A DNA stretch of 64,000 nucleotides, from contig NZ_JACBZL010000001.1 of NCBI RefSeq assembly GCF_013408445.1, positions 2,294,001 through 2,358,000 on the forward strand. Direction: 5' to 3'. Both the position numbers and the translations under genes were made by a program. Each line of letters opens with the position of its first letter. Positions within the stretch are counted from its first letter, which is position 1. Below are positions 25,591 through 32,785 of this stretch, in pieces. The stretch is from Corynebacterium tuberculostearicum. GTDB lineage: Bacteria; Actinomycetota; Actinomycetes; Mycobacteriales; Mycobacteriaceae. Under the pieces are notes generated by a model. It did no database searches. It saw nothing but the letters and a program-made list of their open reading frames with translations, and had not been told where the DNA came from.

Positions 25591-26583
25591 CTAGTCCTGC
25601 GCGATGCGGCGGCCCGTTTCCGGATCAAAGCGGTGCGCCTCGCGCGGGTTGAAGGTCAGCACTACCTCCTCGCCGCGCTGCGGTGGGGTACCTTCGGCAC
25701 GGGCGACCAGGCGATTTTCGCCCACGGTGACGTAGACAAAAGACTCCGCGCCCAGCTCTTCCACGATGTCTACGACGCCCTGGAAGCCCACTGGGCCCTT
25801 ATTGATGAACATCTTTTCCGGGCGCACGCCCACGCGGGAGCCGTTGTAATCAAAGATATTCATCGCCGGCGAGCCGATGAAACCGGCGACGAATTCGTTC
25901 GCGGGGGCGTCGTAAAGCTCGCGCGGCGGGGCTACCTGCTGCAGCTCGCCGTCCTTGAGGACCGCCACGCGGTCGCCCATGGTCATAGCCTCCACCTGGT
26001 CGTGGGTGACATACACGGTCGTCGTGCCCAGGCGCTGCTGCAAGCTGGCCAGCTCCGCACGGGTTTGCACGCGCAACTTGGCATCCAGGTTGGACAGCGG
26101 CTCGTCCATGAGGAAGGCCTTCGGCTCGCGGACAATGGCCCGGCCCATGGCCACGCGCTGGCGCTGACCGCCGGACAGATCCTTGGGCTTGCGCTTGAGA
26201 TACTCGGTCAGGCCGAGCGTTTCCGCCGCCTCGTGCACCTTGGCCTTGATCTCGGCCTTGGGGAGCTTCGCCAGCTTCAGGGCAAAGCCCATGTTTTCCT
26301 CCACCGTCAGGTGCGGGTAGAGGGCATAGTTCTGGAAGACCATGGCGATATCGCGATCGCCTGGCTCCAGGTTGGTCACGTCCTTGCCATCGATGGTGAT
26401 GCGGCCGCTGGAGGTAGGTTCCAGGCCCGCCAGTGCGCGTAGCGTCGTAGACTTGCCGCAGCCCGATGGACCAACGAGGACTAGGAATTCGCCGTCCGCG
26501 ATATCGAGGTCCAAGTCTTTTACCGTGGGCGCGCTCGCGCCGGGGTAGGTGATGTTGACCTTTTCAAAAGTGACCTTTGCCAT
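25591..26583 (-). CDS. Sugar ABC transporter ATP-binding protein (UgpC/MsmK/TusK-like)
   Basis: 330 residues. ABC domain with Walker A GPSGCGKST, Q-loop VFQNYALYPH, signature LSGGQRQRVAMGRAIVR, Walker B AFLMDEPLSNLDAKLR and switch YVTHD. A C-terminal TOBE/OB regulatory domain (SRVGVRPEKMF...NRLVARAEG) is typical of CUT1 ATPases, although about 30-40 residues shorter than many. It is the first gene of the importer operon. The ATG at 26581-26583 is used rather than the in-frame one three codons earlier, since AKVTFEKVNI is the conserved start. Divergent from birA by 44 bases. Confidence 0.94.
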   Translation of the reverse strand: MAKVTFEKVNITYPGASAPTVKDLDLDIADGEFLVLVGPSGCGKSTTLRALAGLEPTSSGRITIDGKDVTNLEPGDRDIAMVFQNYALYPHLTVEENMGFALKLAKLPKAEIKAKVHEAAETLGLTEYLKRKPKDLSGGQRQRVAMGRAIVREPKAFLMDEPLSNLDAKLRVQTRAELASLQQRLGTTTVYVTHDQVEAMTMGDRVAVLKDGELQQVAPPRELYDAPANEFVAGFIGSPAMNIFDYNGSRVGVRPEKMFINKGPVGFQGVVDIVEELGAESFVYVTVGENRLVARAEGTPPQRGEEVVLTFNPREAHRFDPETGRRIAQD

Positions 26584-26627
26584 GCGCAACACACTAGCAC
26601 CATTGGAGGCCGGTATCCTTGAAGCTT

Positions 26628-27482
26628 ATGACTGCACTTGATTTGGAACGCATTCGCACTGCGCTGGCAGACGATTTCACCACCATCGATTTCGTGGAAA
26701 AGACCGGCTCCACCAATACCGATTTGATGCAGGCCACCAACGTTGCGGATGGCACCGTGCTGCTTGCCGACGAACAACTTTCCGGCAAGGGCCGCCTCGG
26801 CCGCACTTGGACCGCGCCGGCCGGCTCCCAGGTCATCTTCTCCGTGCTCTTGCTGCCGGAATCCCTCGAGCACCTGGGCACCCTGCCGCTGGCCGCGGGC
26901 CTCGCGGTGACCGATTCGATCGAGGGCACCGTGCTGAAGTGGCCGAACGACGTGCATATCGACGGCAATAAGCTGTGCGGCATCCTCGCCGAGGCCGGTC
27001 CCGTGGGCCAAGCCTTCAAGGCCGCGCCAAAGACCGAGCTCACCAAGGTGGAGGTAGGCAAGGCCGAAGTCAACAAGGCGGAGGTTAATAAGGCCGAAGT
27101 AAATAAGGCAGTAGGTGGCGCCGCACCATCTGCGCGCGTCGTCGTGGGCATGGGCATCAATGTCACCCTGACTCGTGAGGACCTACCGATTGAAAAGGCC
27201 ACCTCGCTCGCACTCGAAGGCCGCGATACGGACCGCACCGAGCTGGCCATTACCGTGCTGAAGAACCTGCGCCGTCGCATCGTGCAGTGGGAGAACCAAG
27301 ATCCGCAGCTCTTGCGTGACTACCGTGCGGTCTGCTCCTCGCTCGGCCAGGAGGTACGCTTAGAGACCCCGTCCGGCGATGTCACCGGGCACGTTGATGA
27401 AATCGGCGAAGACGGCCGCATCATGGTCGCCGGCGAGTACTATTCCGCAGGTGATGTCACGCACCTGCGCCCACAGCAGTAA
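26628..27482 (+). CDS. birA: Biotin--[acetyl-CoA-carboxylase] ligase, with internal repeat insertion
   Basis: Attaches biotin to the carrier lysines of Pyc, AccBC and the biotin protein at 48210-49991. 284 residues without the DNA-binding N-domain, so a ligase only. Motifs are EKTGSTNTDL, GKGRLGRTWTAPAGSQVIFSVLL, KWPNDVHIDGNKLCGILAE and VVVGMGINV. Between GILAE and VVVGMG lies an unusual run of Lys-Ala-Glu-Val-Asn repeats encoded by 15-bp units. The start is either ATG 26628 or TTG 26619, the latter having GGAGG nine bases before it. I keep the ATG but am not certain. Confidence 0.92.
   Translation: MTALDLERIRTALADDFTTIDFVEKTGSTNTDLMQATNVADGTVLLADEQLSGKGRLGRTWTAPAGSQVIFSVLLLPESLEHLGTLPLAAGLAVTDSIEGTVLKWPNDVHIDGNKLCGILAEAGPVGQAFKAAPKTELTKVEVGKAEVNKAEVNKAEVNKAVGGAAPSARVVVGMGINVTLTREDLPIEKATSLALEGRDTDRTELAITVLKNLRRRIVQWENQDPQLLRDYRAVCSSLGQEVRLETPSGDVTGHVDEIGEDGRIMVAGEYYSAGDVTHLRPQQ
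27045..27104 (+). repeat. In-frame 15-bp tandem repeat inside birA
   Basis: Four consecutive 15-bp units beginning AAGG (27045, 27060, 27075, 27090) plus a partial fifth encode K-[VA]-E-V-[GN]. Units differ mainly at third codon positions, so the protein repeat is better conserved than the DNA. Confidence 0.85.
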
Positions 27483-27519
27483 ATCACCACAGTAGACACG
27501 CGAGGTAGCATCCATAGCT

Positions 27520-27960
27520 ATGGGACTAATGAAGATGGGCCAAGGTGAGGTCAAGCGCGCGGATGTCTCCGCGCCGTTTCGCGCGCTGATTTTCCCCTTC
27601 CTCGAGCTCATCCTCATCACCGGCCTGCTGTGGATTGCTATCGGCTGGTGCGATGTCCAAGCAGTAGACCCGATGCTGCGCAATGGCCTCGTCGCGGTAT
27701 GGGCGCTGCTGGGAATCTGGCGCTTTCTCATTCCTCTTTATAAGGCCCGCCGGAAGCGCTTCATCGTGACTAATAGGCGCGTCATCGCGCGCGAGGGCCG
27801 TAATATTGATTCGATTCCGCTGCAGGATATCCGCGGCGCCCGCAAGCGCCGGGGCGGGGTATCCCTAGCGATTCACGGCTGGGACCGAGCCATGTATTTT
27901 CCCAACGTGGCCAGGCCCAAGCGCGTGGCTGAGATTATTAACGATCGCCCTTGGTTTTAA
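27520..27960 (+). CDS. PH-domain membrane protein (bPH2 / DUF304-like)
   Basis: 146 residues: two adjacent transmembrane helices (FPFLELILITGLLWIAIGW and LVAVWALLGIWRFLIPL), then a bacterial PH domain (KRFIVTNRRVIAREGRNIDSIPLQDI...PNVARPKRVAEIIND). The same type of gene follows birA and precedes purK in C. glutamicum, so the position is conserved. Function unknown. Its 3' end overlaps the convergent acetolactate decarboxylase gene by 23 bp. Confidence 0.88.
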   Translation: MGLMKMGQGEVKRADVSAPFRALIFPFLELILITGLLWIAIGWCDVQAVDPMLRNGLVAVWALLGIWRFLIPLYKARRKRFIVTNRRVIAREGRNIDSIPLQDIRGARKRRGGVSLAIHGWDRAMYFPNVARPKRVAEIINDRPWF

Positions 27961-28669
27961 CCTCCGTGGTGTGCAGCTGGCTATCCAGATCCTCGGGAGA
28001 GAGGTTGGCCCGGCTGAATTCTTGCGTCAGCGGCAGGCGCAGTTCTAGGTCGGAGGCGGGGCAGAGCTCAACCGTTGCCTCATCCACTACGTAGTCCAGC
28101 ACGTGGCCACCGGAGGTGCGGGCGGCGTCGATAAAGTGCACGTGGCAGCCCGGTACCGAGATTCCCTTTTCATAAACGGGGGTGCGGAAGCCGCCGATGA
28201 CGCCCTCGACGTCCTTAAAATGCAGCTCCTTATCGCCGCCCACGGCTTCTGACATTGGCGGGTAGGGCTTTTCTTGTTTGACCACCGTGCGGGTGGTGAC
28301 CTCTTTGAACGTGCCCAGGATGCGCACCGCGTACATGTAGTTAGCGGAAGGCTCGAGCTTATCGATGAACGCGGAGAGCTGATCGCGGCGCAGGCCCGCG
28401 GGGGCGTCGGCAGTAATGCGCGGGACAAAGTTCGTGGCCACCGCGTAGGGGGTGCGCTGGTCCAAGTCTGCAATCTGCGCGGAGCCATCGCCACGCAGCT
28501 GGTAGCAGGTGCCATCCAAAATGATCATCTCTCCGTCGAGGCCATCAAAGGTGCCGAGGCCAAAATTGCCTTTACCTAGCAGTTCCGAAATGGTCATTTC
28601 GCCGTCATAAATGCCGTCCAGCAAAGCGGACATGAGGGAATTTTGGAAGATGGTATGACGAGTGAACAT
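27938..28669 (-). CDS. budA: Alpha-acetolactate decarboxylase
   Basis: Converts acetolactate to acetoin, a pH-balancing overflow route that also drains excess branched-chain precursor. 243 residues with the family pattern TIFQNSLMSALLDGIYDGEM, GNFGLGTFDGLDGEMIILDG, and the zinc-binding histidines in PGCHVHFIDAARTSGGHVLDYVVDEA plus the conserved Glu near EGVIGGFRTP. The acetolactate synthase partner is not at this locus. The start lies only 25 bp from the divergent purK start, leaving little room for leaders. Confidence 0.93.
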   Translation of the reverse strand: MFTRHTIFQNSLMSALLDGIYDGEMTISELLGKGNFGLGTFDGLDGEMIILDGTCYQLRGDGSAQIADLDQRTPYAVATNFVPRITADAPAGLRRDQLSAFIDKLEPSANYMYAVRILGTFKEVTTRTVVKQEKPYPPMSEAVGGDKELHFKDVEGVIGGFRTPVYEKGISVPGCHVHFIDAARTSGGHVLDYVVDEATVELCPASDLELRLPLTQEFSRANLSPEDLDSQLHTTEVKTKGDR

Positions 28670-28694
28670 AGTATCCAGGCTAGTATTGGGGGAC

Positions 28695-29864
28695 GTGAGT
28701 GACTTAAAGCCTATTGTAACTGTTTGTGGCGACGGCCAGCTGGCTCGCATGATGCAGCCGGCCGCCGCGGAACTCGATGTTCACCTGCGGATTCTGGCCA
28801 GCAAGCCGGATTCCTCCGCCGCGCAGGTCACCCCGGACGTGGTGCTGGGGGATTACACCTCCTTGGAGGAGCTGCGCGGTGTGGCAGAGGGCGCGGATGC
28901 CATTACCTTCGAGCATGAGCATGTGCCCAACGAGCACTCCGCCGCGCTTATCGACGCCGGATTTAACGTCCAGCCCCAGCCCACCGCCCTCATTTATGCG
29001 CAAGATAAGCTCAAGATGCGCGAAAAGCTCGCCGCGCTGGGCGCTCCCGTGCCGCGCTTTGCCGCCATCGACTCGGTGGCCGATGCCCGCGCCTTTTTCG
29101 ACGCCGTCGATGGCCGCGTGTGCCTCAAGGCCCGCCGCGGTGGTTATGACGGCAAGGGCGTATGGTTCCCCACCGCCGATAATTGCTTTGAGCTGGTCTC
29201 CGAGCTGCTCGAGGCCGGAACCCCGCTGATGGCAGAGGAAAAGGTGGAACTTACCCGCGAGCTTTCCATCTTGGTCGCCCGCCGTCCTTCCGGCGAGGCC
29301 AAGGTGTGGCCGATTACCCAATCCCGCCAGGAAAACGGCATCTGCGCCGAGGCCATCGCTCCCGCCCCTGGCCTTACACCGGAACTTTCCCAGCGCGCCT
29401 CCGAGCTGGGCCTGTCCATCGCCGAGTCCCTCGGCGTGACCGGCGTGCTGGCCGTCGAACTCTTTGCTTTCGACGGCCCCGAAGGCGAGGACATCTCCGT
29501 CAACGAACTGGCCATGCGCCCGCATAACACCGGCCACTGGACCCAGGATGGCTGCGTGACCTCCCAATTTGAGCAGCACCTGCGCGCCGTGCTCGACCTC
29601 CCCTTGGGCGCAGTCGACGCGCTTGCACCTGTCACCGTGATGGCCAATGTCTTGGGTGCCGACGAAGATCCCGCCATGCCCATGCCGGAGCGCGTACGCG
29701 AGGTCATGCAGCGCTACCCGCAGGCCAAGATTCACCTCTACGGCAAGGACCACCGCCCTGGCCGCAAGATTGGCCACGTCAACGTCACCGGTGAAGATAC
29801 CGACGAGACCCTGACCATCGCCCGCCAGGCCGCACACTTCCTCGTGCACGCCGAATGGGCTTAA
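28695..29864 (+). CDS. purK: 5-(carboxyamino)imidazole ribonucleotide synthase
   Basis: ATP- and bicarbonate-dependent step of purine synthesis, making N5-CAIR from AIR. 389 residues, ATP-grasp fold, with TVCGDGQLARMMQPAA at the start, FEHEHVPNE, KARRGGYDGKGVWF and NELAMRPHNTGHWT. The GTG at 28695 with GGGGGA just in front gives the standard start. The in-frame ATG at 28662 would run through the budA start. It is followed after 24 bases by purE, the enzyme that uses its product. Confidence 0.96.
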   Translation: MSDLKPIVTVCGDGQLARMMQPAAAELDVHLRILASKPDSSAAQVTPDVVLGDYTSLEELRGVAEGADAITFEHEHVPNEHSAALIDAGFNVQPQPTALIYAQDKLKMREKLAALGAPVPRFAAIDSVADARAFFDAVDGRVCLKARRGGYDGKGVWFPTADNCFELVSELLEAGTPLMAEEKVELTRELSILVARRPSGEAKVWPITQSRQENGICAEAIAPAPGLTPELSQRASELGLSIAESLGVTGVLAVELFAFDGPEGEDISVNELAMRPHNTGHWTQDGCVTSQFEQHLRAVLDLPLGAVDALAPVTVMANVLGADEDPAMPMPERVREVMQRYPQAKIHLYGKDHRPGRKIGHVNVTGEDTDETLTIARQAAHFLVHAEWA

Positions 29865-29888
29865 ATTCCTGCCTGTAGAAAGGACACT

Positions 29889-30389
29889 ATGCAACCGCAC
29901 GTAGGCATCATCATGGGCTCCGATTCCGATTGGCCCACTGTTGAACCCGCCGCTCAGGTCCTCGCGGACTTCGGCATCCCCTTCGAGGTCGGCGTGGTCA
30001 GCGCCCACCGCACCCCGGAAAAGATGCTGGCCTATGCCAAGGAAGCCCATACCCGCGGGTTGAAGGCGATTATCGCTTGCGCCGGCGGTGCCGCGCACCT
30101 TCCCGGCATGGTCGCCGCGGCCACGCCGCTGCCGGTCATCGGTATCCCCCGCGCACTAAAGGATCTCGATGGCCTCGACTCCCTCCTGTCCATCGTGCAG
30201 ATGCCCAGCGGCGTGCCGGTAGCCACCGTCTCCATCGGCGGTGCGAAGAACGCCGGCCTGCTCGCCGCCCGCATCCTCGGCGCTGGCGACCCCGCCATCC
30301 AAGACAAGATGGTGGACTACCAAAAGCAGATGGCCGAGGAAGTCGAGCAGAAGGATAAGAACCTGCGCGACAAGCTGCTAGGAGAGTAG
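29889..30389 (+). CDS. purE: 5-(carboxyamino)imidazole ribonucleotide mutase
   Basis: Moves the carboxyl group of N5-CAIR to make CAIR. 166 residues with [35 protein letters not shown] (catalytic His) and [25 protein letters not shown], the class I PurE pattern. Good ribosome site GAAAGGA. It is the second gene of the purK-purE unit. A short GGAGAG/CTCTCC hairpin spans its stop codon. Confidence 0.97.
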   Translation: MQPHVGIIMGSDSDWPTVEPAAQVLADFGIPFEVGVVSAHRTPEKMLAYAKEAHTRGLKAIIACAGGAAHLPGMVAAATPLPVIGIPRALKDLDGLDSLLSIVQMPSGVPVATVSIGGAKNAGLLAARILGAGDPAIQDKMVDYQKQMAEEVEQKDKNLRDKLLGE

Positions 30390-30409
30390 CTCTCCGGTCT
30401 AAGGCCAAA

Positions 30410-30469
30410 CAAAACAAGCACGTTTTAGCCAAAACTATGTAGTTTTTCGGCAGAACGTGTTTGTTTTTG
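30410..30469. repeat. Hairpin 1 of a tandem hairpin pair
   Basis: Arms 30410-30436 and 30441-30469 are imperfect reverse complements, beginning CAAAACAAGCACGTTTT and ending AACGTGTTTGTTTTTG, with a four-base loop. The outer word AAAACAAGCACG recurs exactly at 30515. Confidence 0.8.
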
Positions 30470-30510
30470 TCTCCTATTCTCTAGCGAAGTTCTCGTCGCT
30501 CTTCGCCAAC

Positions 30511-30575
30511 ATGCAAAACAAGCACGATCGGGCAAAATTTGCGGAGGAAAAGGATAAAACGTGCTTGCTTTGCAT
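30511..30575. repeat. Hairpin 2 of a tandem hairpin pair
   Basis: Arms 30511-30526 (ATGCAAAACAAGCACG) and 30560-30575 (CGTGCTTGCTTTGCAT) match at 15 of 16 positions around a 33-base centre. The outer word is the same as in hairpin 1, so the 12-mer occurs four times in alternating orientation in 165 bp. Confidence 0.8.
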
Positions 30576-30647
30576 CGTTGTAGCCTGCGGCGTGAGGAAG
30601 CGTGCTTTAAGCTTTCGGGCAGGGGAATAATGCTCAAAGGGGGAAGC

Positions 30648-30929
30648 ATGGAAGAAGTACTGGTTTCAGGCCTAAGCAGGGGAGAGCTTAATACTCATGT
30701 AGCGAATGGAAAGATAATCCGAATCGGCCGCGGGATTTATACGTGGCGGGAACCGACTCCCATGGAGGTAGCTCGCATCCTGCACAAGCGGTGGCCTGGA
30801 ATCATGCTTGCAGGAAGCTCTGCGGTGCAGCTGTACTCCAAGAAGGCGATGACCTTTCCTCTGAAATTTGCCTACAAGCATGTCGTGAGTGGTTCGCAGT
30901 GGTTTGAAGCCGAGCCAATTTACGGCTAG
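30648..30929 (+). CDS. AbiEi-like protein, N-terminal fragment
   Basis: 93 residues starting at ATG 30648 behind AAAGGGGG. The sequence LSRGELNTHVANGKIIRIGRGIYTWREPTPMEVARILHKRWPGIMLAGSSAVQLY is the winged-helix start plus the 'aal--WP-av-sg-sAa-l' core of AbiEi-type antitoxin/transcription proteins. These are normally 200-300 residues, and here the chain stops just after that core, so it is probably a decayed or truncated copy. No nucleotidyltransferase (AbiEii) partner is present. The stop overlaps the end of the antitoxin gene on the other strand. Confidence 0.6.
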   Translation: MEEVLVSGLSRGELNTHVANGKIIRIGRGIYTWREPTPMEVARILHKRWPGIMLAGSSAVQLYSKKAMTFPLKFAYKHVVSGSQWFEAEPIYG

Positions 30930-31177
30930 CGCCCTTCAATTTCTTCCGTGACCTGCTCAAAAGAGAAGCGTTCGCCGGTATCGGCGGCGCGGGCTTGGCG
31001 GAGGGCTTCAGCATCTGCGGCGGCTTCGAGGCGGTCAAGGAAAGCTAGTTCCTGAGGCGAAATGATAACTGCGGCTTCCTTACCGTTGCGGGTGACAACG
31101 GTGCGGGTGCCTGCGTAGTGGGCTTGGTCAATGACCTGGCCTAAGCGGGTGCGGAGTTCGGAAAGTGGCAAAGACAA
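30926..31177 (-). CDS. Phd/YefM-family antitoxin
   Basis: 83 residues, N-terminal Phd DNA-binding domain (LPLSELRTRLGQVIDQAHYAGTRTVVTRNGKEAAVIISPQEL) and an acidic, probably disordered C-terminal tail (EALRQARAADTGERFSFEQVTEEIEGR) that would wrap the toxin. The start is TTG at 31175-31177 with AGGAGC five bases before it. It is transcribed away from the toxin gene, which is unusual for this class. A dyad between the two genes is its likely operator. Confidence 0.9.
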   Translation of the reverse strand: MSLPLSELRTRLGQVIDQAHYAGTRTVVTRNGKEAAVIISPQELAFLDRLEAAADAEALRQARAADTGERFSFEQVTEEIEGR

Positions 31178-31198
31178 TGAAAGCTCCTAATACATCAA

Positions 31199-31213
31199 AG
31201 TACTACTAGTACT
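31199..31213. promoter_or_regulatory. Palindrome in the divergent toxin-antitoxin promoter
   Basis: AGTACTA-C-TAGTACT, perfect 7-bp arms with one central base, placed midway between the antitoxin start (31177) and the toxin start (31247). Phd-type antitoxins bind such short dyads. Confidence 0.75.
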
Positions 31214-31246
31214 AAGTTAGCAAAGAGTACAACTTTTTAAGAGGTC

Positions 31247-31513
31247 ATGGACTACAACATCGCGTTGACGCGGCAGGCTAAGCGGGAGTTACAGAAAATC
31301 CATCAGGGAAACCGAAAGCAATATCAACGGATTAAGCGCGCGATCGGTGGACTGGCTAAAGACCCATATCCACCGGGATCTATCGCTTTGTCCGGCAGGA
31401 GTGGCCGAAGAATAAGGGTGGGAAATTACCGTGTGCTGTACTCCGTAGAGGAGCAAGAAGTGCTGGTGGAAGTGTTTACCGTAGGGGCACGCGGAAGCGT
31501 TTATAAGCGCTAG
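31247..31513 (+). CDS. RelE/ParE-family toxin
   Basis: 88 residues, basic. It shows the RelE-fold pattern ALTRQAKRELQKIHQGNRKQYQRIKRAIGGL, then LSGRSGRRIRVGNYRVLYSVEE and VEVFTVGARGSVYKR, including the conserved Arg/Lys and C-terminal Tyr-Lys-Arg used by ribosome-dependent mRNA endonucleases. Its antitoxin lies divergently upstream. Its stop codon overlaps the rbsD stop on the other strand. The neighbourhood identifies it as a type II toxin. Confidence 0.9.
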   Translation: MDYNIALTRQAKRELQKIHQGNRKQYQRIKRAIGGLAKDPYPPGSIALSGRSGRRIRVGNYRVLYSVEEQEVLVEVFTVGARGSVYKR

Positions 31514-31884
31514 AAGGGGACGCCGGAGCGCAGGATGACATTGGCAAACGGCGTGGTGGAACCGGTGCGCACGACGAAGGAAGCGCGGGCGACCTCACGC
31601 TTGAGGTCGTCATGGGAGACCTCGGTAAGCGGTACTGCGGGAAGCAGGGAGCGCACCTCGGGCGGGGTGGTATCGGCGATGGTGGCGGCTTCGACCACGA
31701 CCTCATTGAGGAGGGCCGCCAGGGTATCGGCAAAGGTGGGGATGCCGAAGGTCAGCGTAAGGTCGATGACGGGCACATCGTGGGGGATGGGCAGGCCGCA
31801 ATCGGCGATAACGAAGGTATCGGTGTGGCCCAAGCGTGCGACGGCGCTGGTGAGAGCGGGATTGAGCAGGCCGGATTTACGCAT
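31510..31884 (-). CDS. rbsD: D-ribose pyranase
   Basis: Interconverts beta-pyranose and beta-furanose forms of ribose so that ribokinase receives its substrate. 124 residues with KSGLLNPALTSAVARLGHTD (His), VIADCGLPIP and PFANVILRSGVPF at the C-terminus, the RbsD pattern. The ATG at 31882-31884 overlaps the end of rbsK by eight bases. Last gene of the ribose operon. Confidence 0.95.
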   Translation of the reverse strand: MRKSGLLNPALTSAVARLGHTDTFVIADCGLPIPHDVPVIDLTLTFGIPTFADTLAALLNEVVVEAATIADTTPPEVRSLLPAVPLTEVSHDDLKREVARASFVVRTGSTTPFANVILRSGVPF

Positions 31885-32785
31885 CGGTGACCTCCGGCAG
31901 GGCGGATTCGGTGGTGGGGTAGGACGGTTGCGCGCCGTTGCCGGTGGCGGCGAAGGCGCCGACGCGGGCGGCGAAAGTGGCGGCATCGACAAGCGAGGCA
32001 CCGGTGAGCAGCTGGGCGCAGAACGCACCCGCGAAGGCATCGCCGGCGCCGGTGGTATCCACGGCGGTCACGCGCGGGGTGGGGATATCTGTGCCGCCCT
32101 CCGGGGTGGCCACGTAGGCGCCGTGGGCGCCGAGGGTCAGCACGACGGACCGGAAGCCGGCCTCTACTAGGCGGTGGGCGAGCTCGCGCGGGGCGCCTTC
32201 AGACGGTAGACCGAGCTGGTCCAAGATGAGCCCGGCCTCGTGTTCATTGGCCAGCAAAGGATTGGCTTGCAGGAGCGAGTCGCGGTCGACCTTGACCACG
32301 GGCGCGAGGTTAACCACCACGCGGCCCTGGGCCGCTTCCACGGCGGCCTGGAAACCGGAAGCAGGGATCTCGCCTTGGAGGAGCACCACGTCGGCATCGG
32401 CGATGGTGGATGCACGGGAAGAGACAAAGGGGGCGTCGACAAGCGCGTTGGCGCCGGGGGAGATGACGATGGTGTTCTCGCCATCGGCCGAGACGGTGAT
32501 GACAGCGAGGCCGGTGTTGGTATCGGCCTGCTCCACGGCGCTCAGATCGATGCCGGAGGTGCGCATGTAGTGCATGGCGGGCTCGGCATAGGGATCGGAG
32601 CCGACCGCGCCCACGAAGGCCACGGTAGCGCCCAGCTGTGCGGCCGCGACAGCCTGGTTAGCGCCCTTGCCCCCGGCCAAGATGTCGCCGCCAGAGCCCA
32701 GGAGGGTCTCGCCGGGCTGCGGGTGGCGCTCGGCGTGCACGATGAGATCGGCATTGATGGAACCGACGACGGTTAGCTTGCTCAT
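31877..32785 (-). CDS. rbsK: Ribokinase
   Basis: Phosphorylates ribose at O5. 302 residues, PfkB fold. N-terminal VVGSINADLIVHAERHPQPGET and GGKGANQAVAAAQLGA, C-terminal DTTGAGDAFAGAFC with the catalytic Asp and anion-hole Gly. The length is standard. The ATG overlaps the rbsB stop (ATGA). Confidence 0.96.
   Translation of the reverse strand: MSKLTVVGSINADLIVHAERHPQPGETLLGSGGDILAGGKGANQAVAAAQLGATVAFVGAVGSDPYAEPAMHYMRTSGIDLSAVEQADTNTGLAVITVSADGENTIVISPGANALVDAPFVSSRASTIADADVVLLQGEIPASGFQAAVEAAQGRVVVNLAPVVKVDRDSLLQANPLLANEHEAGLILDQLGLPSEGAPRELAHRLVEAGFRSVVLTLGAHGAYVATPEGGTDIPTPRVTAVDTTGAGDAFAGAFCAQLLTGASLVDAATFAARVGAFAATGNGAQPSYPTTESALPEVTDA

Noticed and set aside
25633..26442. 269-codon plus-strand frame opposite the importer ATPase
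   Set aside because: The Walker and signature motifs are on the minus strand. This frame is His/Arg/Leu-rich shadow sequence.
28704..30098. 464-codon open frame antisense to purK-purE
   Set aside because: It mirrors two certain genes. Its residues follow complementary codon bias (His/Gly/Val-rich), not a protein family.
30410..30575. CRISPR-like array
   Set aside because: Only four copies of a 12-mer, alternating in orientation, with unequal spacing and no cas genes. It is a pair of hairpins.
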